Assembly (NCBI GenBank): GCA_030549775.1
Contig: CM060173.1
Location: 26,664,032 to 26,728,031 of the forward strand
DNA length: 64,000 nt
Reading direction: 5' to 3'
Origin: Tamarix chinensis
Taxonomy: Eukaryota; Streptophyta; Magnoliopsida; Caryophyllales; Tamaricaceae
In this document: positions 45,234 through 57,600 of the stretch, piece after piece
Numbering within the stretch: the first letter of the stretch is position 1
Layout: each line of letters begins with the position of its first letter
Notes under the pieces: generated by a model
What the model saw: the letters and a program-made list of their open reading frames with translations, nothing else
Database searches by the model: none
What the model was told of the DNA's origin: nothing
Made by a program: the position numbers and the translations under genes

Positions 45234-46790
45234 TTATGAAAATTTACAGACTAACTTATAGAATTGATCTATTTGACCCAATAAACCACTAAACTTAGCA
45301 CTCTTACTAGAGTTATTGCCAATAGAAGACATAACCAAGGAAATTTGAGAAGCTATCCTTTTTAATTCCCACCTAGCATTTGAGAAAATGCATGCATTCC
45401 TATCAATTAAAATCTCATAAAAGGTTATACCATAAAAATCCCATCTAAACTGTGATTTAGTTACACCTCTGCCTTGTGTACTAGACATAGATATTAATAA
45501 TGCCTTCCATGATCTATGCCTCCTCCTTTCTCTAAAAGTCTTGCTAATTGATATTCACAGATGTTTCAAAATAGGACAATGAATGAAAGGATGATTAATA
45601 CTTTCCTCTTGCAAACAGAAACATCACTGAAGGTTAATGGAAGGAAGAAATTTGGCTAGAGAATCCTTTGTAGGGAGTCTTAAATGAGCAACCAACCAAA
45701 AAATAAACTTGTGCTTTCGAGCAGTAGGTCTGAAATAGATAGATTCCACCAAAACACTTTAGGAGTTGTAAATCTAATGGCTTCATAGACATTTGAGATT
45801 TTATAGAGATAATCAAGATGCAAATGCTGGAAAACTGGGAGCAAACAAGACCTTAAGGCAAAAATGCTATTTAGAATCCAAGAGGATGTATTGGGCAGAT
45901 GATAAGATTCCACAGCCTGTTGTTTAATGAAATAGGAATGAATCCATTTTATCCATAAGGAATCATTTTCTTGACATAAATTCTATAGGTTTTTCCCCAT
46001 AGTAACAACATTCCAGGTAAAAAAATCAATAATTCCTAGATCTCCCTCCTTCTTAGGCAGACAAACCACTCTCTAGGCGGAGAGAACTCTTTTACTAGGA
46101 GGAGCCTTCCCTGTTCAGAGGAAAGACCTACATAAACCAACCACCTACTGCAAGATCTTTTTTGGAAGCAGAAACAATTGACTCCAGTAATTGGTTATAC
46201 CAAAGATTACAAATTTCAACAATTGAAGTCTTCTAGCATAGGATAGTAACTTGTTCGACCAGTGATGAAGCCTACCAGTAATATTTTGAATCAAGGAGAG
46301 CATATCAGTAGCTTTTAACTTATAGGCATCCAAAGGAACTCCTAAATATCTGAAAGGTAGCCTCCCCTACTAGAATTGCAATTGAGATAAGATAATCATA
46401 TTTAAATCCTAAGAGATACCTCCAAAATATATAGAAATCTTCTCTGGACTGATATATAGCCCTGAAGCAGCTGCAAACTCCTCAAAATGACTTTGATCAC
46501 AATTAGTGAGGTTAAATCAGCTTTGCAGAACACCAAAAGATCATCTGCAAAAGCTAGGTTAATAAGCTTCAACCTCTTACATTTAGGATGCCCATGAAAA
46601 TCATCCTTCAACCATAAAGTCTATAAACATCCTGCTTAGGTATTCCATAACAATGACAAACAAATAAGGGGACAAAGGGTCTCCTTTTCTTAAACCTTTT
46701 TTCCCTTGAAAAGGAGCCTACATATCATTATTAATACATAAAGAGGTCAACCATAATTTCACATATGCATCATAACTTTTCTTATAGATC
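45234..46790 (-). mobile_element. 5'-truncated LINE (non-LTR retrotransposon) remnant
   Basis: Minus strand: 46402-46611 reads LKLINLAFADDLLVFCKADL, the LINE reverse transcriptase catalytic block (F-A-D-D). Next, 46145-46333 has ITGRLHHWSNKLLSYARRLQLL, then a W-x-x-L-F-L-L-P-K-K block, the C-terminal RT extension. Further down, 45,520-45,900 and 45,234-45,488 resemble the zinc-binding RT tail and the RNARIF-like end of plant L1-type ORF2. Upstream, at 46,650-46,720, a [22 protein letters not shown] block is visible. No endonuclease, ORF1 or clear poly-A tail seen. Confidence 0.85.
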
Positions 46791-47365
46791 TTATATAGCC
46801 ACCAAGTTCAATTTAAATTACCAAAACACTAATTGTAACAAAATGTCCAAATTTCGCCGTCTAAATATGTAGCCTCACACATGTGATAATAGACTTCTTA
46901 TTTTATGGTTACTATTCTCAAATTAAGCTTTTTTCATACTTTATTAAACTTTGTCCATTCATGAATACTCTAAACAATTCATAAAAAAAATTATTAGCAT
47001 ATTTTAAATAATATAACACATTAAAATACCACGACTCCCTCATTAAATCCATATTGACCAAAATGCCCTTACCTATAATGAAACCCTTATTTTGTGTAAA
47101 TCTAACATATATTGGTAAAATTATTTCCAAATCCTCTATTTATCTTCATATGCCTTATTATACTAATTTCAAGCTCATAATATCTTAATAAATTCATATT
47201 AGAACCATATATCATACCAAGGGTTTCCACAGAGAATATTGCAAAAGCCTTACCTTACTTATTTTTCCATCATTCAGTATCAAATCTCATACCATAGCAT
47301 TAACAATCATTCATATAAGAAAATAATAATAATAATATGGTAACAAAAAAAATAATGCATAACAC

Positions 47366-47872
47366 TAGGGATGTAAACGGGGCGGGTTCGGGTCGGGTAT
47401 ACCATACCCGTATCCGTACCCGATAAGAAAATCCGTACCCGAATCCGTACCCGTACCCGAACGGATATCCGTTGACATATCCGTATCCGTATCCGTCGGA
47501 TATCCATTACCCGACGGATTATCCGTTTACCCGTTAATGGATATTATCCGACGGATAAATCCATTACCCGACGGATAAACCCATTTATAGTTAAGCCAAA
47601 TGACAATTTTAACCTTAATTTATACTATATTTATTTTAAAATTAAGGGTAAAAGGGTAATTATATATCGGGTAAACGGGTACGGATATGGATACGGGTAT
47701 GGTTACGGGTACGGGTATGGATATCCCATACCCGTATCCGTACCCGAACCCGACGGGTATTTTTTTCTATCCTCCATATCCGTATCCATATCCGTTTATC
47801 CATATCCGTTTAAGTATCCGCCGGATAAAATCCGTCGGGTTTCGGGTAATACCCACCCCGTTTACATCCCTA
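47366..47872. mobile_element. hAT-type MITE/foldback with 8-bp target duplication
   Basis: 507 bp with terminal inverted repeats beginning TAGGGATGTAAACGGGG on both strands. It is flanked by CATAACAC at 47,358-47,365 and 47,873-47,880, an exact 8-bp target duplication as made by hAT transposases. The interior is made of degenerate words of the kind CCGTACCCGTATCCG on the left and their complements on the right, around an AT-rich centre (about 47,580-47,665), so the whole element can fold on itself. No transposase: non-autonomous. The open frames at 47,307-47,941 are products of the repeat. Confidence 0.93.
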
Positions 47873-47999
47873 CATAACACTGAAAAACAAAAATCCAAGA
47901 TTATGACAAGTAACCTTACGAAAAAAGACTCCGGTCTCTAAGTACTCTTATCCTATCACACCTCTTCTAGAACCTTAAAAAAATCACTTAAGAAACCAC

Positions 48000-49093
48000 A
48001 ATAAAATACCACTATAATTAAATGAAATACTTAATGAAATGTTAAAGTAATGGAATGGTGAAAGAACATAGGAAAATCTAACCAAGTAAGGTGTGTGTTT
48101 GAGAAACTTTGCTCAACCAAAAAGGGAGGAATGGTAGGATGTGCCAAATGGATGGATGGATCAATGGATGTTTGTGCCATAGCTAGGGAGTGTTTAATAG
48201 TGGAAGTGGCCAAGGGAGGGGGTGTGCATCAATGGAAACGGCTACAGGAGGGTAGTGTGCACCAATGGAAATGGCTGAAGCAAGGGGTTGTGCATAATTG
48301 GTTTGGCCGAATGGTGATGGTATGGTGCGGTTAGTGTGGCCAAATGGTGGGGGTTTGCTTATTGTTTCTAAAAATAAGGAAAGAAACAAAATAAGGTATA
48401 CATAATGAGTTTTGACAAATGTTAGGGTGTTGCATCGATTATTTTATCCATTGGTTGTGGGGGAGCTTTAATGGAATTCACCGCTGGTGAGGATGGTGGT
48501 TTGGTGAGGGATGCCGATGGTTGTTTTTAGGAGTTGTTTGAAGGAAAGTAAGGAAAAAAAGATTCACTTGGTGGTGGATTTTCTACAAAAAAAGAAGGGA
48601 GAAAAATGATAGTTGAGGAGCATTTATTATTGGGTATATATATGCATATACATGCATGGAGATATAGGGTGAAAGAGAGGGTGCAATCAAGTGAGATTTT
48701 CAATCCCAACTTGCAACCATATGATCTAGGAGTTTCTTGGTAGGTGATGAGATAATGGGGGCACAGAAGGCATTATCTAAGGGCAATGTTTCACGTAGGA
48801 ATAAAAAGAAAAAAAGAAAAAGAGAAGGATCGTTTGGAGGAAGGAAAAGGGGAAAGATGAGAAAAAGAGAAAAGAAAAAGAGGAGATAATAGGTTTCATT
48901 TTTGGATTAGAATTAGGTTAATATATTTCAGGTTGGGACATTAGGATATTTTAATTATCGATAAAATGGATTAATCCAAAAATTTAGGGTTAGAAGGTTA
49001 GGGTAAGATGGAAATATTACTTTCTTAAGATTAGGATTAGGTTACAATGTAAATTACTCAGGATTAGGTTTAGCTAAAATTTAAGGTATTACA
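48000..49093 (-). other. U3-like right part of the minus-strand LTR block
   Basis: Contains GTGTGCAYCAATGGAAAYGGCT direct repeats (near 48,220 and 48,257), an AT-dinucleotide/TATA-like stretch at 48,634-48,656 and a purine-rich segment at 48,810-48,890, then the inverted LTR start. No gene recognised. Confidence 0.45.
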
Positions 49094-49770
49094 ATTCTTT
49101 CCATTCTTCTAAGCTTTCTCCCTTCGTCTCTTTCTCTCTTCCCTAATTTATTTCCTCTTTCCATTCTTCTTATTGATTTATCTACTTATACTCTAACCAT
49201 GTGTTTTATGTTAGCCTTAGGTGTTTCCCCAACCACCTTGGAACTAGAGGTATAAGATTTTTGTCTTCCTTAGAGACTCATGTCATTTCGTAAGGATACA
49301 TTCCATTTTTAGGGAGTTTTTAATGCTATGTATATTTTGTGTGTATTATCATGTTGGTTTGATTATATTGATAAAACCATATTTTTAATGTTACTATATG
49401 ATAGTATGGTATTGAATTATCAAAATTGATTATTATGAGGAATCATGAGTTTTTGTGGTGTATTGTGCGATAAGCCTCATGTTGAAACCTATGTGAGATA
49501 GTATGATTTATGGTATTTTAACATGGTATGGATTAAATATGGAGAGTGGGAATGAATGTGATAAAGTTATATCATGTTTGAAATTTGGAATTGATAATAT
49601 TGAGCGTTAAGGGTTTTGTGCAAATTCATTTATCATTGCTATTGTAACTATATTTTGGTCATTTTATGATAATGTGGAAAATAACTGTGACATGGTAATC
49701 TTTGATGGTTTTATAATTATTATTACAAAATACTCTATTCATGGCCTTTATAGTATCCATAAGGGATTAC
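49094..49770 (+). repeat. LTR-type sequence ending in GGGATTACA before a primer-binding site
   Basis: A pyrimidine-rich start (49,097-49,190) is followed by AT-rich text. It ends GGGATTACA immediately before a primer-binding site at 49,774. It may be the 5' LTR end of the following copia-type element, or the continuation of the plus LTR interrupted at 43,858. Confidence 0.45.
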
Positions 49771-49773
49771 AAT

Positions 49774-49785
49774 TAGTATCAAAGC
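49774..49785 (+). other. Primer-binding site
   Basis: TAGTATCAAAGC, an initiator-tRNA-Met-type site, placed just after an LTR-like TACA end and 54 bp before a gag ATG (49,839). Confidence 0.75.
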
Positions 49786-49838
49786 TCAAGGCTTCATCAA
49801 ATTGATCTAAAAATTAAAAGCCTAAAATCTTTAAAGTA

Positions 49839-50650
49839 TGGATAACTTTATGGGTGAAGACCTAACTCCTTCAACGCCTCCGTTGTTCATTGGAGAAAAT
49901 TTTGGTCTTAAAAAAAAAGTGATTAAAAGCTTATTCAAGGCAACAAGACTCATGGTTCGTCATTCAACATGGTCCAACTAAGATTCAAAAATCCACCATC
50001 AATGGATTAATTAATAAAATGGTTGAAGAATGGATAGATCTAGATGAATAAAGGGATACTTTAAATATTGAAGCCATCTTGATGCTCCATTGTGGCCTTG
50101 GAGAAAATTTATTCGAGCATATCCTAGAATGTACCACTATTAAAGAGATTGGGGAAATATTGAATATCATTTATGGTGGTAACGAAGAAGAAGAAATTCC
50201 ACATCGTTGTTTCATCCCTCTAAATGATGGCATTTTAAGTAAAAAGGATGAGGCACTCAATTTCTCACCTAACTCTATAATTAATTCATATGATACTGAT
50301 ATCATTACTTAAATCATTTTGAGATTATGTATTGTTAAAATTTTGAGTTAAATAAAATGTATTACCAGGTGTTCTTAATACATGTAAAATTGAAGAATGA
50401 AAATGAATAGTTTGCATCTATGGTTAAAATCTTAGAAATTTAACTAGATGAAAAAAATGAAATTATTGAAAATCATTCTTTGATAATATGTGAAAATCTT
50501 AGAAATAACCTCCATCAATATAAAATAAGGCTTTATTTCCCTTTTTCAAAAATGATTTGGATTCCAAAGACTTGTACTATTAATGATAATTCATTAAGGA
50601 ATAACCCCTATAATTCTACAAACATATGGGTACTAAAAGCATGTATTTGA
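49839..50650 (+). pseudogene. Copia/Sirevirus-type gag remnant
   Basis: From ATG 49,839: MDNFMGEDLTPSTPPLFIGENF, the family start P-P-x-F-x-G-x-N. After a frame change come FVIQHGPTKIQKSTINGLIN-type text and AILMLHCGLGENLFEHILEC (50,079-50,312 frame), the UBN2-like gag capsid core. A Lys/Glu/Asn-rich helical stretch (50,380-50,520) and IWIPKTCTIND follow. Frame breaks and stops present. Confidence 0.75.
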
Positions 50651-51099
50651 AAATTTATTATAGGATAAAATAAGAGGAGAAGAGTTTAAATGATTATATA
50701 AAAATCACAATATCAAAACCTCTCCAACCTCTTTATAGAAGGAAGTGGAATACATGTGAACTTTGCCAACTCCAAGTTAGTATTCTCCCTTTTTGTATTA
50801 TGTTATGGTTAATATGAAATATTGCATGAGTGGATGAAAAACATGCTTGCTAACAAGTCTTATAGTTTTATATAAAATTAACTTATTGAAATTGAACATT
50901 ATTCACTCTTAAAAAGTCATTTTTTGATGGATGAAAGTTATGTTAAAATCATGTTTGGATAGATTGGATAAATATTGAACTAATTCTAAATTGGGCATTA
51001 TGATCTGTGATTAAAATAATTTTATAATTCATTTTTAAATTCATGAATTTTTTTTATCTTTCATGCTCATAATAAGTGTTTATGAACTAAAGTGACTAA

Positions 51100-51260
51100 T
51101 AAACTAGGGGCAAAACCAGTTGATTTATTAAAGGAACTAGTTGATATGTCTCATTTAAATCAGTCGATGGGTGTTGAGCCTTATTTTTAAAATAGGTTAA
51201 GAACAATTGATTTTTTTGTTACACCTATCAACCAGTTTTTTTATTAACAAAACCATTAAC
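51100..51260. repeat. Fragment rich in the ACTAGTTGAT LTR word
   Basis: Three AACYAGTYGATNNGT words resemble the repeated block inside the Sirevirus-like LTR at 21,560-22,450. It may be a piece of such an LTR. Edges unresolved. Confidence 0.4.
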
Positions 51261-51589
51261 CTTACATTACTTGTCTTTTACAGGCCTATTAAACCCGAAC
51301 TACTTTGCTATACTCCTCTCCTAAATTCCTATTCATTTTATCCATCAAATCTTACAAACCTTAGCTTTATTTGATCATTAGAATAAAGAAAATATACTCT
51401 CTCCATTTTTTCAATGAAAGATAGTGATTTGGTATATAAATCAAAATTAGTATATTCTCAAACCCTAATGTGCTACTAGATAAAATTAAATTGTGGTACA
51501 ACTTAACTTATTGTTGAATTATGGTTATAAACATTGCTTTGTTATGAAAACTATCATGTGTTAGTTAAATTATTCTAGAACAACCTACC

Positions 51590-53200
51590 ATTCGATAAAA
51601 TCACCCTAGTGATTACTTTGTATGACTAAAGGTTGCGATACGCTTGAATAAAGATATGGTAGTTGAGGTTCTTTGGATTATATGGGAAGAAAATAATTAA
51701 GGGAAAATTGAATTAATTATAAAATTAGTTCAAACATTATCAACATACATTTTAATCGAAATCTCTTTGATCTTCACATTCATCCATTATTCAAGATCCA
51801 TAATCCTATCTACATAGATCTTATTCAACTTTTCTATGAGAATTTAATTGTATCTACAAATGGTTGCACCATCATCACCATAGTCCTAAGTGTTCCTATA
51901 TGGGTTGATGAACCTAGACGCATTAGGAGTCTAGGAATTTAAATGATGAATGATTCTAGGGATTACATATATGATTTGGATAAGCACAAGAACACATGAC
52001 ATGGTTGTGTAAGATATAACTAGGCATTGTTATGTGATTCGAGGCACCACTAGCTTTTATTGTGTGTAACCATACAAGTGAGTATTCCATTATTTTATTG
52101 ATAAGATGTTTCTCCCTTATATGATATTTAAGGCTGATATGAGTGCTAGAAATTAGTATGAGGTTCATCGTATCTAATCAGGGGTTACCATATACTTCAG
52201 AATTGGCATCTCTCAAAACATAGCACACGTGACGAGTCACACGCAAGCTTCTTTAGGGTATGGTTCTCTCATCACAAGGATCTTGGTGGACTTCTAGATC
52301 TCATATGAAAATTTCAATTCCACTCCTAACCGGTTACATAATGGGTTGGATATCTTTGATAAGATGACCTTATAATTGATAGGATATGAGTTGAGCGAGG
52401 ATAGTTAGAGTCTCATATTTTCTACTAGTTTAGAGCTTCATTCACATGCACTCTTAGGATACCAACTACTCAACTCAATGCTCATGAAATAGATGATCTA
52501 GGAATCCCTTCCAGTACTCATGATCCATTCACCAAATATCTGAAAACTCTTACTACTATATCATATACTTTGTCTATATCCACTACTCTTCTTCATAAAA
52601 TCCTTCGAGTAGAGCAACAATTCAATATCCATCATAATTTCTTATCAAAGTATTTTCGATGATTGACTAGATATTTGAACACATATATTATACACAATCT
52701 AGGTCATAATTAGGTTTGCTGGTCTTGAGAGACTTGTGCATTTTATGCATCCTACTACTTCTATTGATGATCCATTAGGTCTATAGACTCATTTTGATGC
52801 TCTTATTCTTGCTAAAACGTAGAATTAGGCACAAGATACACATAGAGCTCATAATCTACTATATTTGAGGATGATATGGATAATTCTTTTGTCTCTACTA
52901 ATGATCAAGGTATCAAGGTTACTAACACTAAGGAGATAGTGCCTCTATAAAGAATCTAGTGTGTGCACTAGACACTCAAGATGATGTTGATGCTAAGTTG
53001 GATGATGCATATGGAAATAAATTAGACGATACACCATCAAATGCCTTTGTTTACTTAAATCTAGGTATTCTCTCAATTTAGCTCACTAATATTTCTAACC
53101 CACCTAGATCTAGACCTTTTGAGCCTATCATTCCATCTACCTCTAATTAAGATCTAGGAACCACCAATACTTATTAGAGCTCTACATAGTCCATGGTCAT
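51590..53200 (+). pseudogene. Env-like (plant retrotransposon third-ORF) remnant, second copy
   Basis: Pieces FKIHNPIYIDLIQLFYENL (about 51,795-51,850), VLSVPIWVDE (about 51,883-51,912) and a later GYGSLITRILVDF-like block (about 52,257-52,300) occur in the same order as in the minus-strand copy at 24-25.4 kb and in related plant env-like proteins. A Thr/Ser-rich C-terminal part runs to about 53,200. Many stops. Confidence 0.65.
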
Positions 53201-53209
53201 ATAAGTTTG

Positions 53210-56200
53210 TGGGCCATATTATCTATTTTGATGATATTTTTTTAGTTGTACTCATGCTCTCATTTTTATCTTTGCATGATATTTGTTTTTATATATTCAT
53301 AAAACACATTTTTTTAGGTTAATTTACTCTTATATTAGGAATAATTATTCTTAAGTATTTTTGGTTCATATCTAGTTAATTAAATGAACTTTATTTAATC
53401 TCATCCTACCTTAATAGATTGATGATTAGTAACAATATGCAATGATGCACACTTAATGTTCTTATGCATTTTCTATACTTTCATGCTTCTTGATAACTTA
53501 TCTAACACATGAATAATTTAATTCATCTAATGATATCTCTCATGTAATTATACTTTCAATTTTACATTTTGATAAATTTATAAATGATATCTCTTATGCA
53601 ATTGCTACATTCATCTAATGAAATCTTATAACATTTAGATAATGATTCACTTAAGTATGTTTTTAAAATACTGTCTCAATATTTTTGAGAAGTTCCTACA
53701 TTTAGTGATAAGTTTACTCATCATGATATTTAAACTTTCCTTCGATCATATTATTTTGATACATACTAGCTACATTATAAAAGGAAATTTTCCCCATTGA
53801 TAGTGAGTGCAAGTTATAGGTTGAATGGAATGTCCAAATCTCAATAAGGATACACTCATGAGATTCCACCATAGTTTTTGAGCATGAGATACATTCTAAA
53901 GACTCTATTGTAAGCATTTTACCTGTATAGCATTGGCTATCTATATCAGATAAACTCCAAAAAAAAAATAACTTGACATACATTGAATTGTTATATATCT
54001 GATTTAGGTTTTTCTCCTTTATGATTAAACTAACATGCCATATACATTTTGATAGGATGTTTGGTATCTCTTTTAGTTTAATTTATCTATAGTTCTGCCT
54101 TACTAGTAGGTATACGTGCATGTGTGTGTGGTATAATCCTTGAATACCTTGTATTATGCAATCTTTTTTTCTTGATTCAAGCACATTATTCTTAATAAAT
54201 CAAGCATCATATGACTTCATCTTGCTAGGCACATGTGTGCATATTTGTGATACCTCAATAACTGGAGATATTAGTGTTGTTGCTAATAATTTCATGTTTA
54301 TTATACACTTCCTCTCATTATAAGTGATATGCTCCAAATTGTCACAAATCTTATATTTTTTATCTCTTATGATAATATGATATATATATATATATATTTG
54401 ATATTTTATATGAGTTATATGCTCTGCATACATTGATAAAAGTTGAATATCATACTACTTTCATTTTCTAACTAATTTAAGGAATTCTACCTCATAGAAA
54501 ATGAGTTTAAAGGCCTGAAAATTTTCATAAACATGTTCTCTCACTATATACATGCCAGTTAATGCTTCTACTTTCATATCTTTAACAATGACATAGTGTG
54601 ACTTATGCTCAATATTGTCATAAATCTTTTATATCCTATGAGCATACATGCCACCTTTAATAAAATTTTAGAAAGTTGATCTCCATTACCAACCCCCATA
54701 TTTTCCTCAAAAACTTAAAATCTTTCAAGTTATCGGTGTTGGGAAAATTACTTAATGTATACATCTTCTTCCTCCTTCTCCTTCTCGATTATACATTTAG
54801 AAGCAATTCATGGATGGTGTTGTGATTAATGTTTATAATTTAATTTCTATTGAAGAGTTAATGACAATAATTGATTGCAATAATCTAAATTTACATTCCA
54901 CTCATAAATATTATATGAAATTGGAAGTGCTTAGGAGATGTGTCGTTTGCTAGCTTTCCATCCAATAATATAAAAAGTCTCATTTTGATGAATAAATTCT
55001 CATACTTGATACACATGGATGGAATTTTATGTTTTGACATCAATACAATTGTCATGTTTACTAATTCACCACATTTTTGATAACTTGGTTCTTTTATGAA
55101 TGTTTCATCCTTTTTTATCTTCCTTTATACTTATTGTGTGTTCATTACTAGTAAAGGGAAACAATTGATACAATATGGGCATAATAGGGATTTAAGACAC
55201 TTTATAACTAATAAAGGGAAACATAATATGTGACCTAAATTTGCTTATTTTACTCTTGATTTTGCATAACCAAGTGCAACACTAAATTGCTCATATGTTA
55301 CTTGGGGGTATACTTGCACCTATGATGTTTGTTCCCCTCATTTATTGTGATTAGTTATATACAAATCTTTGATGACATGTGATACTATAAGCTATGCATT
55401 AGTGTTTCCTCATGTTATGCCCCTATATGACTTATTTTAAATCTTCCACTCTTAAGATCTTCATAATTTGACCTTTTAACTGCATGCTTTTGTACATACC
55501 TAAGCCACACCCACACTTTTCTATATACTAGCTAGTTTAATATATGCAACATTTAAATTGATTGACCACATGACTCCATATCTAGATTCACTTGTGATAT
55601 CTCATGCACACGATCATTGTTATCTCTCTACATTATGTTCAAACACACACACACACATTATGCTTAAATATATTAATTAGTACAAATGAGTAATATTCTT
55701 GCATTTCATTGATGTACTTTTATTGATCTCTAATCATCATATTATTAGCAAGTCACTCATTAAATTGATTATTCATCCCATTCCATATTTTCCTTGTGTT
55801 TTCTATACACCATATAAAAGAAAAACATGTGATAAGGTATTATTTCATAAATTTCAAGATAAAATTTTCATTATACTCTCATGTTGATCTCAATTCATGT
55901 TGAGAGACAATTTCATATATTTGTAGAATCCTTGTTGCGTTCACCCTCTTACTTGTTAACTTGGTTAGATTTAAGTAACTTTGAAATTTAGTTTCATATC
56001 ATTTCTATTACTTGAGTATCTTTATGGATCATTAAATACTCCATTCCTTATTTCTATAAATATCACAATTAAGAAATCTCATGACCTTTAGTGATATCAT
56101 ATCTGAATTATTCCCATAAATCTTAATACTCATATCTTGGCTTCCACTACTTGTGATTTTTGAGATAATAACATCTTAAGTGATCATATTTTGATCTTGA

Positions 56201-56280
56201 TCTTATTACTAATATATGCATAACCTTAGTTTGAGCATATTTATTCTACTTAATATTGTGTTATTACCCTAGGCACAACC
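53210..56280. other. Long AT-rich non-coding interval of the Sirevirus-like remnant
   Basis: No protein block, RNA gene or clear LTR pair recognised. Small microsatellites: (AT)n near 54,376-54,398 and (CA)n near 55,641-55,658. A long 3' non-coding stretch between the env-like ORF and the LTR is usual in Sireviruses, but other insertions could hide here. Confidence 0.45.
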
Positions 56281-56284
56281 TAAG

Positions 56285-56683
56285 GGGGAGATATGTCATA
56301 TTTGTTTTATTCATGTTATTCATTGATAATATTAAGTGTGATTTCCTTGTTCTTTATTTGATAATATGCATATATTGAGGGGGAGATTTAATCCCTATGA
56401 CTTTAACTCCTTATGTAATTATCTTTTGATTGGAATTATAGTTTGTTGAATCCCTTTCCTTTTACTAATGACAAAAGGGGTAAAAAGGGTGAAAAGATGT
56501 TAAGTGCTGAATTGTTTGATCATCATATTGTCATTAATATAATAATTGTGAGGTTTTATTGCAAAATGACAAATATAAGATCCATATGATTTGAGAAAAT
56601 GTATCCATTTTTACTTTCACATTTATATACTTCCTATCTCATGATATTGGCATCTTTTTGTTTATTTTCATAAAAAAGGAGAT
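56285..56683 (+). other. Multiple polypurine tracts before the 3' LTR
   Basis: AAGGGGGAGATATG at about 56,290, GAGGGGGAGATTT at about 56,377, TGACAAAAGGGG at about 56,469 and the LTR-adjacent AAAAAAGGAGAT at about 56,672-56,683. The TGACAAAAGG-type tract is shared with the minus-strand Sirevirus-like element near 22,940. Confidence 0.72.
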
Positions 56684-57225
56684 TATTAACCTCATAGGTC
56701 AATCAACTTTAGTTTTGATGATAACAAACTCAATTGTAAATTTGACTTATCTTGTTAAGTGTGCATGTGTATCATTTCAAAAGCTAAAATATTTAACATT
56801 TAACTAATTCATGGAGTGCTAAGAAAATCAAGTTGCAGATCATAGCTCAAACACAAGCCAACAATAAACAAGGACAACAAAAGAAGACTCTTTCTTTGAG
56901 AACTTTAATTTCATATGTGGAGCACACAAACAATGAAGGGATAAGCAAGTACACTCAAAGAAACCAAGACTCAAGATTCAAAGAGTATGTTAAAATATTA
57001 GATTTTATATACATATGATTTACACATTGAGCACTTACATTTTTCAATGATTTGATATTTATTATCCTATTTAAAAAGTATTTTGAAAGATCTTAAAGTG
57101 ATTTCATGCATCAAAAATATTTCCAAGTATTTTTGAAAAATGTTTTCTTAAATTGATTTTATTTTAAGTAATTTTGTATATGATATGACCTGTAAAATTA
57201 AATTCCAAAAGATTGTAGGTTGTTT
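56684..57225 (+). repeat. 3' LTR start of the Sirevirus-like remnant
   Basis: TATTAACCTC...GTCAATCA...TTTTGATGATAACAA aligns with the complement of 22,740-22,807 (TGTTGATCTCC...TTTTGATGATAACAA). Further similarity fades after about 57,200. Confidence 0.7.
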
Positions 57226-57229
57226 TTTT

Positions 57230-57600
57230 TATGTAAAGTAGACATCTTAAGATTGCCCTTAATTAAGAAGAATTTTGGTGATTTTTATCTTTACTTGAGC
57301 TACAATGCTTAAAATTATATGTCATCTTTTTTTTAATAAAAGGATTAATTTTACAAGTTTGATTATATCAAAATTTTCATAAAATAAAATACTTGATCTT
57401 TCTCCTCAACTCAAGAAGAATTTTGGTGATTTATATCCTTACTTTAGTGATCTGACTTGTAAAAGTTGTCACCTCAAAACACTACCATATGATATGACTT
57501 GTATAAAAAGACTTGATCATTCTCCCCAAATTGAGGAGAATTTTGGTGATTTGTCTCCTTACTTTAGTGATGTTAATTTGAGGAAAAATTATTCTTAATT
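57230..57600 (+). repeat. Three imperfect tandem copies of a 120-150 bp unit
   Basis: The word AARAATTTTGGTGATTT, followed by a TTTAGTGAT-like word, starts near 57,268, 57,416 and 57,536. Copies are preceded by ACTTGATCNTTCTCC. Spacing is about 148 and 120 bp. Non-coding. Confidence 0.8.

Larger units (their letters stand above)
43859..49093 (-). mobile_element. Large solo-LTR-like block (TGTAACACCCC family), minus orientation, with nested LINE and MITE
   Basis: Begins TGTAACACCCCATATTTT and ends AAGGTATTACA, the inverted-end pattern of this LTR family. The left part resembles the LTR at 61922: both have GGAATGAGCARCACCCATRAAA about 400-1,000 bp in, and both have CCCCACTATT tandem units. The right 200 bp are the inverted counterpart of the family's start. 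A LINE remnant (45,234-46,790) and a hAT-type MITE (47,366-47,872) lie inside. Whether it is one LTR or two overlapping ones is uncertain because of a second inverted end at 43,917-43,934. Confidence 0.55.
49774..57600 (+). mobile_element. Sirevirus-like remnant lacking pol
   Basis: Order on plus: primer-binding site, gag (49,839-50,650), a stretch with no recognisable protease, integrase, RT or RNase H, an env-like region (about 51,590-53,200), 3.4 kb of AT-rich non-coding DNA with several GGGGGAGAT tracts, and a 3' LTR start at 56,684. That start reads TATTAACCTCATAGGTCAAT and matches the inverted end of the LTR at 22,807. The far end of the 3' LTR is not found. Confidence 0.68.

Noticed and set aside
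47307..47941. Arg/Ile-rich and Tyr/Pro-rich open frames
   Set aside because: Translations of the CCGTACCCGTATCCG words within the MITE.
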